Below are positions 1-10,740 of a stretch of DNA of 64,000 nt, one piece after another (the first letter of the stretch is position 1; each line of letters begins with the position of its first letter). Position numbers and translations under genes: made by a program. Source of the stretch: Sulfuricella sp. (GTDB taxonomy: Bacteria; Pseudomonadota; Gammaproteobacteria; Burkholderiales; Sulfuricellaceae); the NCBI GenBank assembly GCA_028714315.1, contig JAQTMN010000002.1:1-64000 (forward strand). Direction: 5' to 3'. A model generated the notes under the pieces. It had not been told where the DNA came from. It saw only the letters and a program-made list of their open reading frames with translations, and made no database searches.

Positions 1-553
1 CCTCGGCGGGGATGCTTTCGCGCGTGGCCCAGGGATGCTGCGGCGGCACGATCACCTGGAACGGCTCGTCGTAAAGCGCCCGTGTCTGGATGCCGGGAAT
101 ATCGAAAGGCAGGGCGATGATGGCGGCATCCACCGTGCCGTATTTCAGGTAATCGGCCTGCAGGGCCGTCATGTTCTCCTCGATGTAGAGGGACATTTCC
201 GGCACCGTCCGGCGCATCGAGGCGATCAATTCCGGCAGCAGGTAGGGGCCGATGGTGTGAATCACCCCGAGCCGGAACTCGCCGCTCAGCGGGTTCCTTC
301 CGGTCTGCGCCACCATCTCCACTTTTCGCGTTTCCTCCAACACCCGGCGCGCCTGCGCGACCACCTGGTGGCCCAAGTCGGTCAGCGCGATATGGCTCTT
401 GGCGCGGTCGATCAGCGTGACCTCAAGTTCGAGTTCCAGGTTCTGCAAGGCGATGCTCAAGGTCGGCTGGCTGACGTGGCAGCGCTCGGCCGCCCGGCTG
501 ACGGAGCCCTCGTCGGCGAAGGCGACCAGGTAGCGTAAGGCGGAAAGTTTCAT
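1..553 (-). CDS. LysR-type transcriptional regulator, OxyR-like (3' end outside window)
   Basis: Minus-strand reading MKLSALRYLVAFADEGSVSRAAERCHVSQPTLSIALQNLE.. is a typical LysR wHTH; divergent from a cytochrome c peroxidase. Confidence 0.8.
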   Translation of the reverse strand, partial: MKLSALRYLVAFADEGSVSRAAERCHVSQPTLSIALQNLELELEVTLIDRAKSHIALTDLGHQVVAQARRVLEETRKVEMVAQTGRNPLSGEFRLGVIHTIGPYLLPELIASMRRTVPEMSLYIEENMTALQADYLKYGTVDAAIIALPFDIPGIQTRALYDEPFQVIVPPQHPWATRESIPAE

Positions 554-732
554 GGTGTTGTCCCGTACGTTCCGCGGCGTGACGGAAATATCCGCCATAG
601 CCGCAAGCTATACCGCGTATTAAAATAAATCATATTAAAATCATTGACTTGCAACATTGCAGGATACTACCATACAAACAAACAAGATAACACCATCCTA
701 AAAGCTTTTTTCACTGACGAAGGAGAAGCACC

Positions 733-1743
733 ATGTCGAACCATCGCATCCTTACGCTAACCTTTGCCGTGGCGGCCGCCGTAACCGCCACCGGCCCGGC
801 CCAAGGCGCCATCGGCAACGAACCGATCCAGCCCGTCGCCGCCGCCAAGACCGGGAATCCGGCCCTGGCCGAGCTCGGCAAGAAACTCTATTTCGATACC
901 CGCCTGTCCAAGTCCGGTTTCATCTCCTGCAACTCCTGCCACAACCTTTCCATGGGTGGCACCGACAATCTCAAGACCTCGATAGGGCACAACTGGAACA
1001 AGGGACCGATCAACGCGCCCACCGTCCTCAATTCGAGCATGAATGTGGCCCAGTTCTGGGATGGCCGGGCCAAGGATCTGAAGGCGCAGGCCGGCGGGCC
1101 GATCGCCAACCCCGGCGAGATGGCCTCGACGCACGAACTGGCGGTCGATGTGTTGCAGTCGATTCCGGGATACGTCAGCGAATTCAAGACCGTGTTCGGC
1201 TCCGACAAGGTGACGATCGACGAAGTGACCAAGGCCATTGCCGCCTTCGAGGAAACCCTGGTGACGCCAAATTCCCGTTTCGACAAATGGCTGAGGGGAG
1301 ACAAGAAGGCCCTCAACGCCAGCGAGACTGCCGGCTACCGGCTGTTCAAGGACAGCGGCTGCGTGGCGTGCCACAACGGCCCGGCCGTAGGCGGCAATTC
1401 CTTCCAGAAAATGGGCGTGGTCGCACCCTACAAATCGTCCAGTCCGGCCGAAGGACGGGTGGCGGTCACCGGCAAGGATGCCGACCGCTTCAACTTCAAG
1501 GTGCCGACGTTGCGCAATGTGGAATTGACCTATCCCTATTTCCACGACGGCGAGGCGGCCACCCTCAGGGACGCGGTGGATACCATGGGGCGCCTGCAAT
1601 TGGGCAAAAAATTCACGGATGGCGAAAATGCCCAGATCGTCGCCTTCCTGAAGACCCTGACCGGCGATCAGCCGTCGTTCAAGCTGCCGCTCCTGCCACC
1701 GTCTTCGGACACGACGCCGCATCCGCAGCCGTTCGGGAAATAA
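733..1743 (+). CDS. Di-heme cytochrome c peroxidase (CcpA/MauG family)
   Basis: Signal peptide, two CxxCH motifs (CNSCH, CVACH), family motifs LGKKLYFDTRLS, FWDGRAKDLKAQ, VPTLRNVELTYPYFHDG. Confidence 0.93.
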   Translation: MSNHRILTLTFAVAAAVTATGPAQGAIGNEPIQPVAAAKTGNPALAELGKKLYFDTRLSKSGFISCNSCHNLSMGGTDNLKTSIGHNWNKGPINAPTVLNSSMNVAQFWDGRAKDLKAQAGGPIANPGEMASTHELAVDVLQSIPGYVSEFKTVFGSDKVTIDEVTKAIAAFEETLVTPNSRFDKWLRGDKKALNASETAGYRLFKDSGCVACHNGPAVGGNSFQKMGVVAPYKSSSPAEGRVAVTGKDADRFNFKVPTLRNVELTYPYFHDGEAATLRDAVDTMGRLQLGKKFTDGENAQIVAFLKTLTGDQPSFKLPLLPPSSDTTPHPQPFGK

Positions 1744-1834
1744 CAACCCAGAGGGCCCTGTGGGTGCGAATTTATTCGCACCCACGGAACCACCCCGACG
1801 CGTTCCGATTTCCTGGACAAAACCCATAGGGTGG

Positions 1835-2890
1835 TCATGCCCGAGCTTCCTTCGTCGGCGCGGGAGGATGCCGAAACTCGCGTGCATGAATCTCCGCCAG
1901 GCGCAGATATTCCATCGCCAGCCCGGACCACTTCACCCGATTACGTTCCTCGCAATCCTTGAGATGCCAGGCGGTGATTTTCGCCCGCAGGGCCGCGCGA
2001 TAACTTTCGTAGAAATGGATCAGCCTTTCCGGCGGATTGTCCCCGGTGGATTCGCGATAGACCTCGAAAAATGTTTGCCCCACCGCCGGCGCGCCCAAGC
2101 GCTCGCATTCCATGGCAAGAAAGGCCAGTTCGTCGGCACAGTCCAGGATGCGGAATTCGCGCTTGAACTCCAGACAATCGATGACCACCGGCTCCGGCCC
2201 GAGGCAGATGTGCTCGGGGCGAAGATCGCCGTGGGCCTCGATAACTCTTCCATCTCGCACGCGTTGATCAAACAGCGGAAAATCTTCCTTCAGAAACGCA
2301 AGCTGCGCCGAGACGATGGTGCGGACCAACCGTTGCGGCAGCTGATAGGCGGGATCAGCAAGTTCACGCAAATTGGCATTCACGTTTTGTTCGAACCGCT
2401 CCCGGTATGCCGGCCCGTTCGATTCCACCGGCGGCGATGCCCGGTAGAATCCGGCCAGCATCGCGGCGGCCCGCCGCACATCGGCGGTTTCGACGGTTCC
2501 CTGCCTGATCGCCTGGTCGAGCATCCGGTCCGACGGCAAACGGCGCATGCGAACCAGCCAGTCCACCGCCTCGCCCTCGCCGCCCAGAGACAGCGCGCCC
2601 GCGGAGTCCACGGCAAGCGGCAGGATTCCCTCGTAAATATTCGGGGCAAGACGGGAGTTCAGCGCGACTTCTTCCTCCGCATCCCGGCGCCGGGCCTCGA
2701 CCGTAGTGAAATCGAGAAAGTCGTACCGCGCCGGCTTCTTCAGCTTGTAGGCATGGGCGTCGGTCAGGAACACCCAGGATATGTGGGTCTCGACCGCTTC
2801 GACCTGGCGGGGCCGATCCGGGTACACTTCCGGCCGCCGCAGGAACTGAAGTTTTCGATCGAGCGTGATATCGGTGCCGGCGTGCGCCAC
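1835..2890 (-). CDS. Aminoglycoside phosphotransferase-like kinase-fold protein (COG2187-like)
   Basis: HGDLRPEHICLG Brenner-type motif and VIDCLEF; HAYKLKKPARYDFLDFTT. Confidence 0.7.
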   Translation of the reverse strand: MAHAGTDITLDRKLQFLRRPEVYPDRPRQVEAVETHISWVFLTDAHAYKLKKPARYDFLDFTTVEARRRDAEEEVALNSRLAPNIYEGILPLAVDSAGALSLGGEGEAVDWLVRMRRLPSDRMLDQAIRQGTVETADVRRAAAMLAGFYRASPPVESNGPAYRERFEQNVNANLRELADPAYQLPQRLVRTIVSAQLAFLKEDFPLFDQRVRDGRVIEAHGDLRPEHICLGPEPVVIDCLEFKREFRILDCADELAFLAMECERLGAPAVGQTFFEVYRESTGDNPPERLIHFYESYRAALRAKITAWHLKDCEERNRVKWSGLAMEYLRLAEIHAREFRHPPAPTKEARA

Positions 2891-3082
2891 TGCGTGCCCC
2901 TGGTGTAAACGTAAAACTCGCGAAGCGAGACCTCGTCCCCCTCGCCCGCATACGATTCCGCATGGACTTCAGCCCATAGCGGATCGGAGTCCTTTAGGGC
3001 TTGCGGGAGAGGGTTAGGGGAGAGGGGAACGGTCATGGCGAATCGCTGTTTCATGATTCGGGGCGGCGATTCGCCATGACCG

Positions 3083-3559
3083 TTAACTCCTCTTCTCAAT
3101 AAAGCACACCGCCTGGGCGGCGATCCCCTCGCCGCGCCCGGTGTAGCCCAATTTTTCGGTGGTGGTGGCCTTGACGTTGACGCAATCCGCCGCCACATCC
3201 AGATCGGCCGCGATATGGGTCACCATTTGCGGGATATGTGGCGCCATTTTCGGCGCCTGGGCGATGATGGTGGCATCCAGGTTGGCGACGCGATAGCCCT
3301 TGTCCTGCAGCAGGCGTGCCACCTCGCGCAGCAGCCGGCGGCTGTCGATGCCCTGGTAGCGCGGATCGGTGTCGGGAAAGTGGCGGCCGATGTCGCCCAG
3401 GGCCGCCGCGCCGAGCAGCGCGTCGCAGATGGCATGAAGCAGCACGTCGGCGTCGGAATGCCCGAGCAGGCCGCGTTCGTAGGGAATTTCCACGCCGCCG
3501 ACGATCAGCTTGCGGCCTTCCACCAATTGATGAACATCGAAACCTTGTCCGACTCTCAT
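3083..3559 (-). CDS. ispF: 2-C-methyl-D-erythritol 2,4-cyclodiphosphate synthase
   Basis: [71 protein letters not shown]. Confidence 0.96.
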   Translation of the reverse strand: MRVGQGFDVHQLVEGRKLIVGGVEIPYERGLLGHSDADVLLHAICDALLGAAALGDIGRHFPDTDPRYQGIDSRRLLREVARLLQDKGYRVANLDATIIAQAPKMAPHIPQMVTHIAADLDVAADCVNVKATTTEKLGYTGRGEGIAAQAVCFIEKRS

Positions 3560-3632
3560 GATTGATTTTCCTCCCGGATGGTTGTTCACCGCCGCGTTGC
3601 GGGCCGCTTCGGTCGGCCGAATGAATTCGGCC

Positions 3633-4319
3633 CTACAGGCGGCCCACGATCATTTCCGCGAGTTTGATGTCCTGCGGATAGGTGACCTTGAAATTGGTGA
3701 TGTCGCCGGCGACCAGTTTGACCTGAAATCCCAGCTTTTCCACGGCCTGCGCCTCGTCGGTCACCGCGCCGTCCAGCAGCGACAGCGCGCGCTGCAACAG
3801 GCTGAAGCGGAACATCTGCGGCGTCTGCGCCTGCCATAGTCCGTCCCTCGGTTCGGTGCGCAGCACGCGATGGTCCGCGTCGGCGCGCTTCAATGTGTCG
3901 GCCACCGGCACCGCCAGCAGCCCGCCGAAGGGGTCCGCGCCGATCCCGGCGATCAGGCGGTCGAGCAGTTCGCCGCTCAGGCCGGGGCGGGCCGCATCGT
4001 GCACCAGCACCCAGTCCTCGAAGCCGATCTCGCCCTGGATCGCCGCCAGGCCGTTCTTCACCGATTCGAAGCGTTCCGCACCGCCGCAATAGAGCGGCAC
4101 GAGCTTGTCGGAGAAAGCGCTCCAGTCGAACGATTGCCAGAGCAGGTCGTCCGGCGCCAGCACCACGTAAACGCGGGCGATCCCCGAATGCGCGCACAGT
4201 GCGGCGATGGCATAGTGAATCAGGGGCCGGCCAAGCACGGACAGATATTGCTTGGGCATTTCGCCGCCCATGCGCGAACCGGAACCGGCGGCGGGAATCA
4301 AAGCATAGTAATTTGGCAT
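3633..4319 (-). CDS. ispD: 2-C-methyl-D-erythritol 4-phosphate cytidylyltransferase
   Basis: [42 protein letters not shown]; adjacent to ispF. Confidence 0.95.
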   Translation of the reverse strand: MPNYYALIPAAGSGSRMGGEMPKQYLSVLGRPLIHYAIAALCAHSGIARVYVVLAPDDLLWQSFDWSAFSDKLVPLYCGGAERFESVKNGLAAIQGEIGFEDWVLVHDAARPGLSGELLDRLIAGIGADPFGGLLAVPVADTLKRADADHRVLRTEPRDGLWQAQTPQMFRFSLLQRALSLLDGAVTDEAQAVEKLGFQVKLVAGDITNFKVTYPQDIKLAEMIVGRL

Positions 4320-4331
4320 TATTTTTCCAAC

Positions 4332-4409
4332 AGAGTTATTGTCAGTTGTGCGGCGGAGCCGCCCGTTTCTACTGATAACTGTCAACTGACAACTGACAAC
4401 TGACAACTA
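4332..4409. repeat. cagttgtcagttgtcagt repeat family immediately upstream of the MEMO gene
   Basis: gttattgtcagttg ... caactgacaactgacaactgacaact, inverted and tandem heptamers. Confidence 0.7.
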
Positions 4410-4421
4410 AAAGGAGATTCC

Positions 4422-5237
4422 ATGAAGCGAATACGCCCCGCCGCCGTCGCCGGTTCTTTCTACACCGGCCAGGCCGAACCGCTAGCCGAGGAAATCGCCT
4501 CCCTGCTGGCGGGCGTAGCGCAGCGCCTGGAAAAGCCGGGCATCCTGCCCAAGGCGGTTATTGTACCCCATGCCGGCTATATTTATTCCGGGCCGGTCGC
4601 CGCCGGCGCCTACGCGCTGCTGCGGCAGGGGCGGGACGTTTACCGCCGCGTCGTGCTGCTCGGCCCGGTGCACCGGGTGCCGGTGCGCGGGCTTGCCCTG
4701 CCCGATGCGGAAGGCTTCGCCACGCCGCTCGGCGTGGTGCCGCTCGATCTCGAAGCGATGGCCGGCCTCGCCGAACTGCCGCAGGTCGTGCGCTTCGACC
4801 AGGCCCATGCCTGGGAGCATTCGCTGGAAGTGCAGCTGCCCTTCCTGCAGACCGTGCTCAACGACTTCAAGCTGGTGCCGCTGGCGGTGGGCGACGCCAC
4901 GCCGCAGGAGGTGGCGGAAGTGCTGGAACGCCTGTGGGGCGGGAGGGAAACGCTGATCGTGATCAGCTCCGACTTGTCCCATTTCCTGCCGTACCGCGAA
5001 GCGCAGCGCACCGACGGCGCCACAGCGCAGGCGATCCTCGCCCTGCGGGGGCCGCTCGATCACCAGCAGGCCTGCGGCGGCACGCCGGTCAACGGCCTGC
5101 TGGTGGCTGCCCGGAATCATCGCCTCCAGCCGCTCCTGCTCGACCTGCGCAATTCCGGCGACACCGCCGGGGACAAGAGCCGTGTCGTCGGCTACGCCGC
5201 CTTCGCCTTTACCGAGGAACCGACCTATGACCACTGA
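4422..5237 (+). CDS. amrB: AmmeMemoRadiSam system protein B (MEMO1 family)
   Basis: RPAAVAGSFYTG, VPHAGYIYSGPVAAGAY, SSDLSHFLPY, DGATAQAI; followed by AMMECR1 and radical SAM genes. Confidence 0.92.
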   Translation: MKRIRPAAVAGSFYTGQAEPLAEEIASLLAGVAQRLEKPGILPKAVIVPHAGYIYSGPVAAGAYALLRQGRDVYRRVVLLGPVHRVPVRGLALPDAEGFATPLGVVPLDLEAMAGLAELPQVVRFDQAHAWEHSLEVQLPFLQTVLNDFKLVPLAVGDATPQEVAEVLERLWGGRETLIVISSDLSHFLPYREAQRTDGATAQAILALRGPLDHQQACGGTPVNGLLVAARNHRLQPLLLDLRNSGDTAGDKSRVVGYAAFAFTEEPTYDH

Positions 5238-5775
5238 ACGAGGGAAAATCCTGCTACCGATCGCCCGTTCCGCCATCTCGCAGGCGCTGGGCCGGCCCAC
5301 CCCGGCGGACGAACAGGCGCCATGGCTCGGGGAACCCGGCGCGTGTTTCGTCACTCTGACCCAGAACGGCGATCTGCGCGGCTGCATCGGTAGCCTGGAA
5401 GCATGCCGCCCGCTGCTCGAAGACATCAAGGCCAACGCCGTTGCGGCGGCTTTCCGCGATCCGCGCTTTGCGCCGTTGACGCTGGCGGAGCTGGAATATA
5501 CCGAGGTCGAGGTTTCCCTGCTGTCGCCGATGCAGCCGATGCGCTTCAGCGGCGAGAGCGACGCGCTCGCCCAACTGCGTCCGGGCATCGATGGCGTGTT
5601 GCTCGAATACGGCCGCTACCGCGGCACTTTTTTGCCGCAGGTATGGGAACAACTGCCGGAATGCGGCCTGTTCATGGCCCACCTCAAGCGCAAGGCCGGG
5701 CTGCCGGCGGATTTCTGGGCCGAGGGGGTCAAATTGTCTCGTTATACGGTGAAGAAATGGAAGGAGAGCTCGTAG
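5227..5775 (+). CDS. amrA: AmmeMemoRadiSam system protein A (AMMECR1 domain)
   Basis: GACFVTLTQNGDLRGCIGSLEACRPL, DPRFAPLTLAELEYTEVEVSLLSP; start overlaps end of MEMO gene. Confidence 0.92.
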   Translation: MTTERGKILLPIARSAISQALGRPTPADEQAPWLGEPGACFVTLTQNGDLRGCIGSLEACRPLLEDIKANAVAAAFRDPRFAPLTLAELEYTEVEVSLLSPMQPMRFSGESDALAQLRPGIDGVLLEYGRYRGTFLPQVWEQLPECGLFMAHLKRKAGLPADFWAEGVKLSRYTVKKWKESS

Positions 5776-5855
5776 CTTGTAGCGAGTGGCAGGTAGCTAT
5801 TTTGTGCGGCTTCGCCGCGTGTTTTGCTACCAGCTACCAGCTACAAGCTACCAGC
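5774..5855. repeat. gtagctggtagcttgtagc inverted repeat family
   Basis: agcttgtagc..gcaggtagc / gctaccagctaccagctacaagctaccagct; related copy at 62600-62652. Confidence 0.7.
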
Positions 5856-5861
5856 TAAAAC

Positions 5862-6947
<1,086 letters not shown>

Positions 6948-7102
6948 GGCTCTATCGTTAACGTGCAGGATGCGCGTGTGGGTCAGGCTTCAGCCTGACT
7001 GTACGGCCGCGCCCTAAAGGGCACAAGAGCCGTACCCACAACAGATGCTGTTTCATGATTCGGGCGGCGATTCGCCATGACCGTTAGATAAGGAGTCACG
7101 CC

Positions 7103-7753
7103 ATGAAACCTTCAGAATCCCCGAAACTGGTCAACATCCCGGCCGACGGCGTCAGCCTGGAAGGCATGCTGGACCTGCCGGACAATGCGTCAGGCGTCGT
7201 CCTGTTCGCCCATGGCAGCGGCAGCAGCCGCCTCAGCCCGCGCAACAACTACGTCGCCGGCGTGCTGCGCGGCGCCGGCCTGGGCACGCTGCTGATCGAC
7301 CTGTTGACGCGGTCGGAAGACACCGACTATGCCACCCGCTTCGACATCCCGCTGCTGACCGGACGCCTGCTGGCCACGACCCGCTGGCTGAAGAGCCTGG
7401 AACGGATGCAATCCCTCGCCATCGGCTACTTCGGCGCCAGCACCGGCGCGGCGGCAGCCTTGCAGGCGGCGGCGGAAGACGGCGAAATCGCGGCCATCGT
7501 TTCCCGCGGCGGACGCCCCGACCTGGCGGGAGACGATGCGTTGCGCCAAGTCACGGCGCCCACCCTGTTGATCGTGGGCGGCGCCGACAGCGTGGTGATC
7601 GAGCTCAACCACTCAGCGTACGAACAGCTGAAATGCGAGAAAAAACTGGTGATCGTTCCAGGCGCCAGCCACCTGTTCGAGGAACCGGGCGCGCTGGAAC
7701 AAGTAGCGGCCCATGCCGCAAGCTGGTTCGGCCAATACCTGGCGATACGCTGA
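7103..7753 (+). CDS. Alpha/beta hydrolase (dienelactone hydrolase-like)
   Basis: VLFAHGSGSSRLSPRN, IGYFGASTGAAAAL, LLIVGGADSVV, VPGASHLFEEPG. Confidence 0.85.
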   Translation: MKPSESPKLVNIPADGVSLEGMLDLPDNASGVVLFAHGSGSSRLSPRNNYVAGVLRGAGLGTLLIDLLTRSEDTDYATRFDIPLLTGRLLATTRWLKSLERMQSLAIGYFGASTGAAAALQAAAEDGEIAAIVSRGGRPDLAGDDALRQVTAPTLLIVGGADSVVIELNHSAYEQLKCEKKLVIVPGASHLFEEPGALEQVAAHAASWFGQYLAIR

Positions 7754-7760
7754 TTTATCC

Positions 7761-7892
7761 GTAGGTGCGAATTCATTCGCACAAAGTGCAAGCGCTGTGG
7801 GTACGGCTTGAGCCGTACATGTCAGGCTCAAGCCTGACCCACACCTCGAACGATGCCGATACGGTGGATGTGCGAATGAATTCGCACCTACA
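7761..7892. repeat. Nested hairpin repeat between convergent genes (possible bidirectional terminator)
   Basis: Outer gtaggtgcgaattcattcgcac / gtgcgaatgaattcgcacctac enclosing gtgggtacggcttgagccgtac-atgtcaggctcaagcctgaccca. Confidence 0.8.
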
Positions 7893-8520
7893 TTGCCTTC
7901 CCGCTCAGAATCGCGATCACCTCACTGTCCTCCACCTGCGGGAAGTCCACGTAGAACTGGCCGACCGCCTGGAACCAAGCCGGCGTTTCCAGGCAGATCA
8001 CCTCGTCGGCATGGCGCGCCACCGTTTCCAGCGTATCCGGCGGCGACACCGGCACGGCGCAGATCAGCTTCCCGGGGTTTTTCGCACGCAAGGCATGCAG
8101 CGCCGAGATCATGGTCGAGCCCGTCGCCAAACCGTCGTCGATGACGATCACGATGCGCCCGGCCGGATCGATCGGCGGCCGCACCGGGGTATATTCGGCG
8201 CGGCGGCGGCGCATGGTTTCCATTTGCGCCTCTTTTTCGGTTTCCAGGTACTCGGGCGTGGCGCCGGCTCGTGCCGCGTAGTCCGCGATGTACGTCCAGC
8301 CGCTTTCGTCCACCGAACCGACGGCGAATTCCGGGCTGGACGGCGCGCGCAGTTTTCTCACCAACACCACGTCCACTTCGCCGCCCAGCGCATCGGCAAC
8401 GATCCTCGCCATCGGCACGGCGCCGCGCGGAATCGCCAATACCAGCGGATTTTTACCCTTGTATTCGGCAAGACGCTCCGCCAGGCGGAGAGCGGCTTCG
8501 TTGCGGTCGCGAAATGGCAT
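7888..8520 (-). CDS. Phosphoribosyltransferase family protein
   Basis: PRPP-binding motif IVIVIDDGLATGSTM; LAIPRGAVPMARIVA. Confidence 0.88.
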   Translation of the reverse strand: MPFRDRNEAALRLAERLAEYKGKNPLVLAIPRGAVPMARIVADALGGEVDVVLVRKLRAPSSPEFAVGSVDESGWTYIADYAARAGATPEYLETEKEAQMETMRRRRAEYTPVRPPIDPAGRIVIVIDDGLATGSTMISALHALRAKNPGKLICAVPVSPPDTLETVARHADEVICLETPAWFQAVGQFYVDFPQVEDSEVIAILSGKAM

Positions 8521-8623
8521 TTTTGGCCCCTCAATCCCAATTAAATTTTAGTCATTGCCTCAAGGGTTTTCTTGACGTTGCGGCAACAATCATTAAAATG
8601 CCTGAATCCCTCCATAAGTAAAA

Positions 8624-9157
8624 ATGATGCATCTCCACAAGATTTCACTTTACGGCGGACTTTTATTGCTTGCCGGCATGGCCTGGGCTGACGACAACGT
8701 TGCGCCCGCGCCGGAAATGCCGCGCCAGGGCGTGCTGTCGAGCTCGATCGGCAAGGCGCAGGACACGCTGGTTTATGCGCTGAGCCTGGTGGGAGTCAAC
8801 TACAAGTTCGGCGGCAGTTCGCCGGAGACCGGCCTGGATTGCAGCGGCTTCGTCAGCCATGTGTTCAACCAGGCGGCCGGCCTGGTTCTGCCGCACAATG
8901 CCCGCGCCATCAGCATGTTCGGCCAGAAAATCGCGATTTCGGAATTGCAGCCCGGCGACCTGGTGTTCTTCAACACCATGCGCCATACCTATTCCCACGT
9001 CGGCATCTATCTCGGCGACAACAAATTCGTCCACGCCTCGGTCACCGGGCGCGGTGTCGAAGTGGTCAACATGAACGAGAGCTATTGGGTCAAGAGGTTC
9101 AACGGCGCACGCCGGATGGTCACGTCCCACCTGCCTTTTGCAGCTTCGAACGAATAA
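8624..9157 (+). CDS. NlpC/P60 family cell-wall peptidase (C40)
   Basis: Signal peptide, catalytic LDCSGFVSHVF, GDLVFFNTMRHTYSHVGIYLGDNKFVHA. Confidence 0.92.
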   Translation: MMHLHKISLYGGLLLLAGMAWADDNVAPAPEMPRQGVLSSSIGKAQDTLVYALSLVGVNYKFGGSSPETGLDCSGFVSHVFNQAAGLVLPHNARAISMFGQKIAISELQPGDLVFFNTMRHTYSHVGIYLGDNKFVHASVTGRGVEVVNMNESYWVKRFNGARRMVTSHLPFAASNE

Positions 9158-10010
9158 GCGGCAGCGCGGCTAGCGCCGCCTTTTCCCCTTCCATGATGGC
9201 CAGATGCTTCTGGTCGAACTCGGCGGCGCCGATCATACCCGTCTGCGGGCGGATCACCACGTCCGCCTCGGCCAGTTCGTAGCGCCCGATCGTCTGCCCC
9301 ATGATGCTGAACGTTTGCAGCACGATGTCAATGCTGTCGTTCAACCGGTTGATTTTCGGCTTGGCCGAAATGTCCACGGCGATCACGACGTCCGCTCCCA
9401 TGGCGCGCGCCGCCCTGACCGGCACCGGACTGACCAGCCCGCCGTCCACATACTCCCTGCCGCTGATCGTGACCGGCTGAAACACGCCGGGAACGCTGCT
9501 CGACGCGCGCACCGCCATGCCGACGTTGCCGCGGCGGAACGCCATCGCCTCGCCGCTCTGCAAATCGGTGGCGACGGCGGCAAACGGCTTGTTCAGCTTC
9601 TCGATGGCGCGGTTCTGCAGCGCCTTGTTGATGAAATTCTGCAGCATTTCGCCCTTGATGAATCCCCGGTCGGGCAAGGCCCAGTCGCCGACGCTGTCCT
9701 GCTCCAGCTGCATGGCGATTTTCTGCAACGCGAATCCGCCGTAGCCGCCGGCGTACAACGCCCCGACCACGCTGCCGGCGCTGGTACCCACCACGATGTC
9801 CGGCACAATGCGGTGCGCCTCCAGGGTCTTGATCACGCCGATATGGGCAAACCCGCGCGCCGCACCGCCGCCCAGCACCAGGGCGACTTTCGGTGGTTTT
9901 GGCGCGGGCTGGACCTGGGGAACGGGCACGCTCGTAGCCACCGGCGCCGTGGTGCAGCCGGAAAGAAAGAACAGTGCCGAAACGAGCGACACGGCGAATC
10001 GGGTAAACAT
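9120..10010 (-). CDS. Patatin-like phospholipase family lipoprotein
   Basis: Lipobox-like LSGC; VALVLGGGAARGFAHIGVI, GTSAGSVVGA, DGGLVSPVPV. Confidence 0.92.
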   Translation of the reverse strand: MFTRFAVSLVSALFFLSGCTTAPVATSVPVPQVQPAPKPPKVALVLGGGAARGFAHIGVIKTLEAHRIVPDIVVGTSAGSVVGALYAGGYGGFALQKIAMQLEQDSVGDWALPDRGFIKGEMLQNFINKALQNRAIEKLNKPFAAVATDLQSGEAMAFRRGNVGMAVRASSSVPGVFQPVTISGREYVDGGLVSPVPVRAARAMGADVVIAVDISAKPKINRLNDSIDIVLQTFSIMGQTIGRYELAEADVVIRPQTGMIGAAEFDQKHLAIMEGEKAALAALPLIRSKLQKAGGT

Positions 10011-10100
10011 AGATGGAGGGAGTCCGGAATCGAAGCCGCGATTGTAACGGATACGGCAGCGACGGGCATCACGGTGCTTGTTATGACCGTGAAAACCGTT

Positions 10101-10216
10101 TGCCGCAAAAAGGCGCAAAAAGCACAAAGCCGTGAGGACGAGGAGTGAGGATCGAAAGCCTGATTAGCCCCTCATTGCTCTTTTTGTGCTTTTTGCGCCT
10201 TTTCGCGGCCAATTTG
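10101..10216. repeat. Inverted repeat, aaaaggcgcaaaaagcacaaa family, downstream of the bacterioferritin genes
   Basis: aaaaaggcgcaaaaagcacaaagc ... ctttttgtgctttttgcgccttttcgcggcc. Confidence 0.75.
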
Positions 10217-10239
10217 TCTTTTGCGGCCTGCCAGGTCAA

Positions 10240-10719
10240 TCAGGAACCGCCCGGCTCCATCTGCGATTGCAGGTAATTCTCCAGGCCGACCTTGCCGACC
10301 AGTTCGATCTGGGTTTCCAGGTAGTCGATATGCTCTTCGGTATCCTCCATCAGGTCGTCGAGCAGTTCGCGGCTGACGTAATCGCCGCACGATTCGCAAT
10401 AGGCCACCGCTTCCTTGAGCAGGGCATGGTCTTCCATTTCCAGCCGGAGGTCGCAGTCGAGCATTTCCGGCACGTTCTCGCCGATCAGGAGCTTGAGCAG
10501 GTCCTGCAGGTTGGGCAGTCCTTCCAGGAACAGGATGCGCTCGATCAGGCGGTCGGCGTGCTTCATTTCCTCGATGGATTCGTGGTACTCGTGGTCGCCC
10601 AGCTTGCTCAGGCCCCAGTTCTTGTACATCCGCGCATGCAGGAAATACTGGTTGATCGCGGTCAGCTCGTAGACCAGGGCCTTGTTCAGGTAAGCCAGAA
10701 CTTTGGTATCGCCTTTCAT
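10240..10719 (-). CDS. bfr: Bacterioferritin, Met52 (heme-ligand) type
   Basis: [54 protein letters not shown]. Confidence 0.95.
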   Translation of the reverse strand: MKGDTKVLAYLNKALVYELTAINQYFLHARMYKNWGLSKLGDHEYHESIEEMKHADRLIERILFLEGLPNLQDLLKLLIGENVPEMLDCDLRLEMEDHALLKEAVAYCESCGDYVSRELLDDLMEDTEEHIDYLETQIELVGKVGLENYLQSQMEPGGS

Positions 10720-10740
10720 TTTTTTGTCCTTTCGGGAAAA

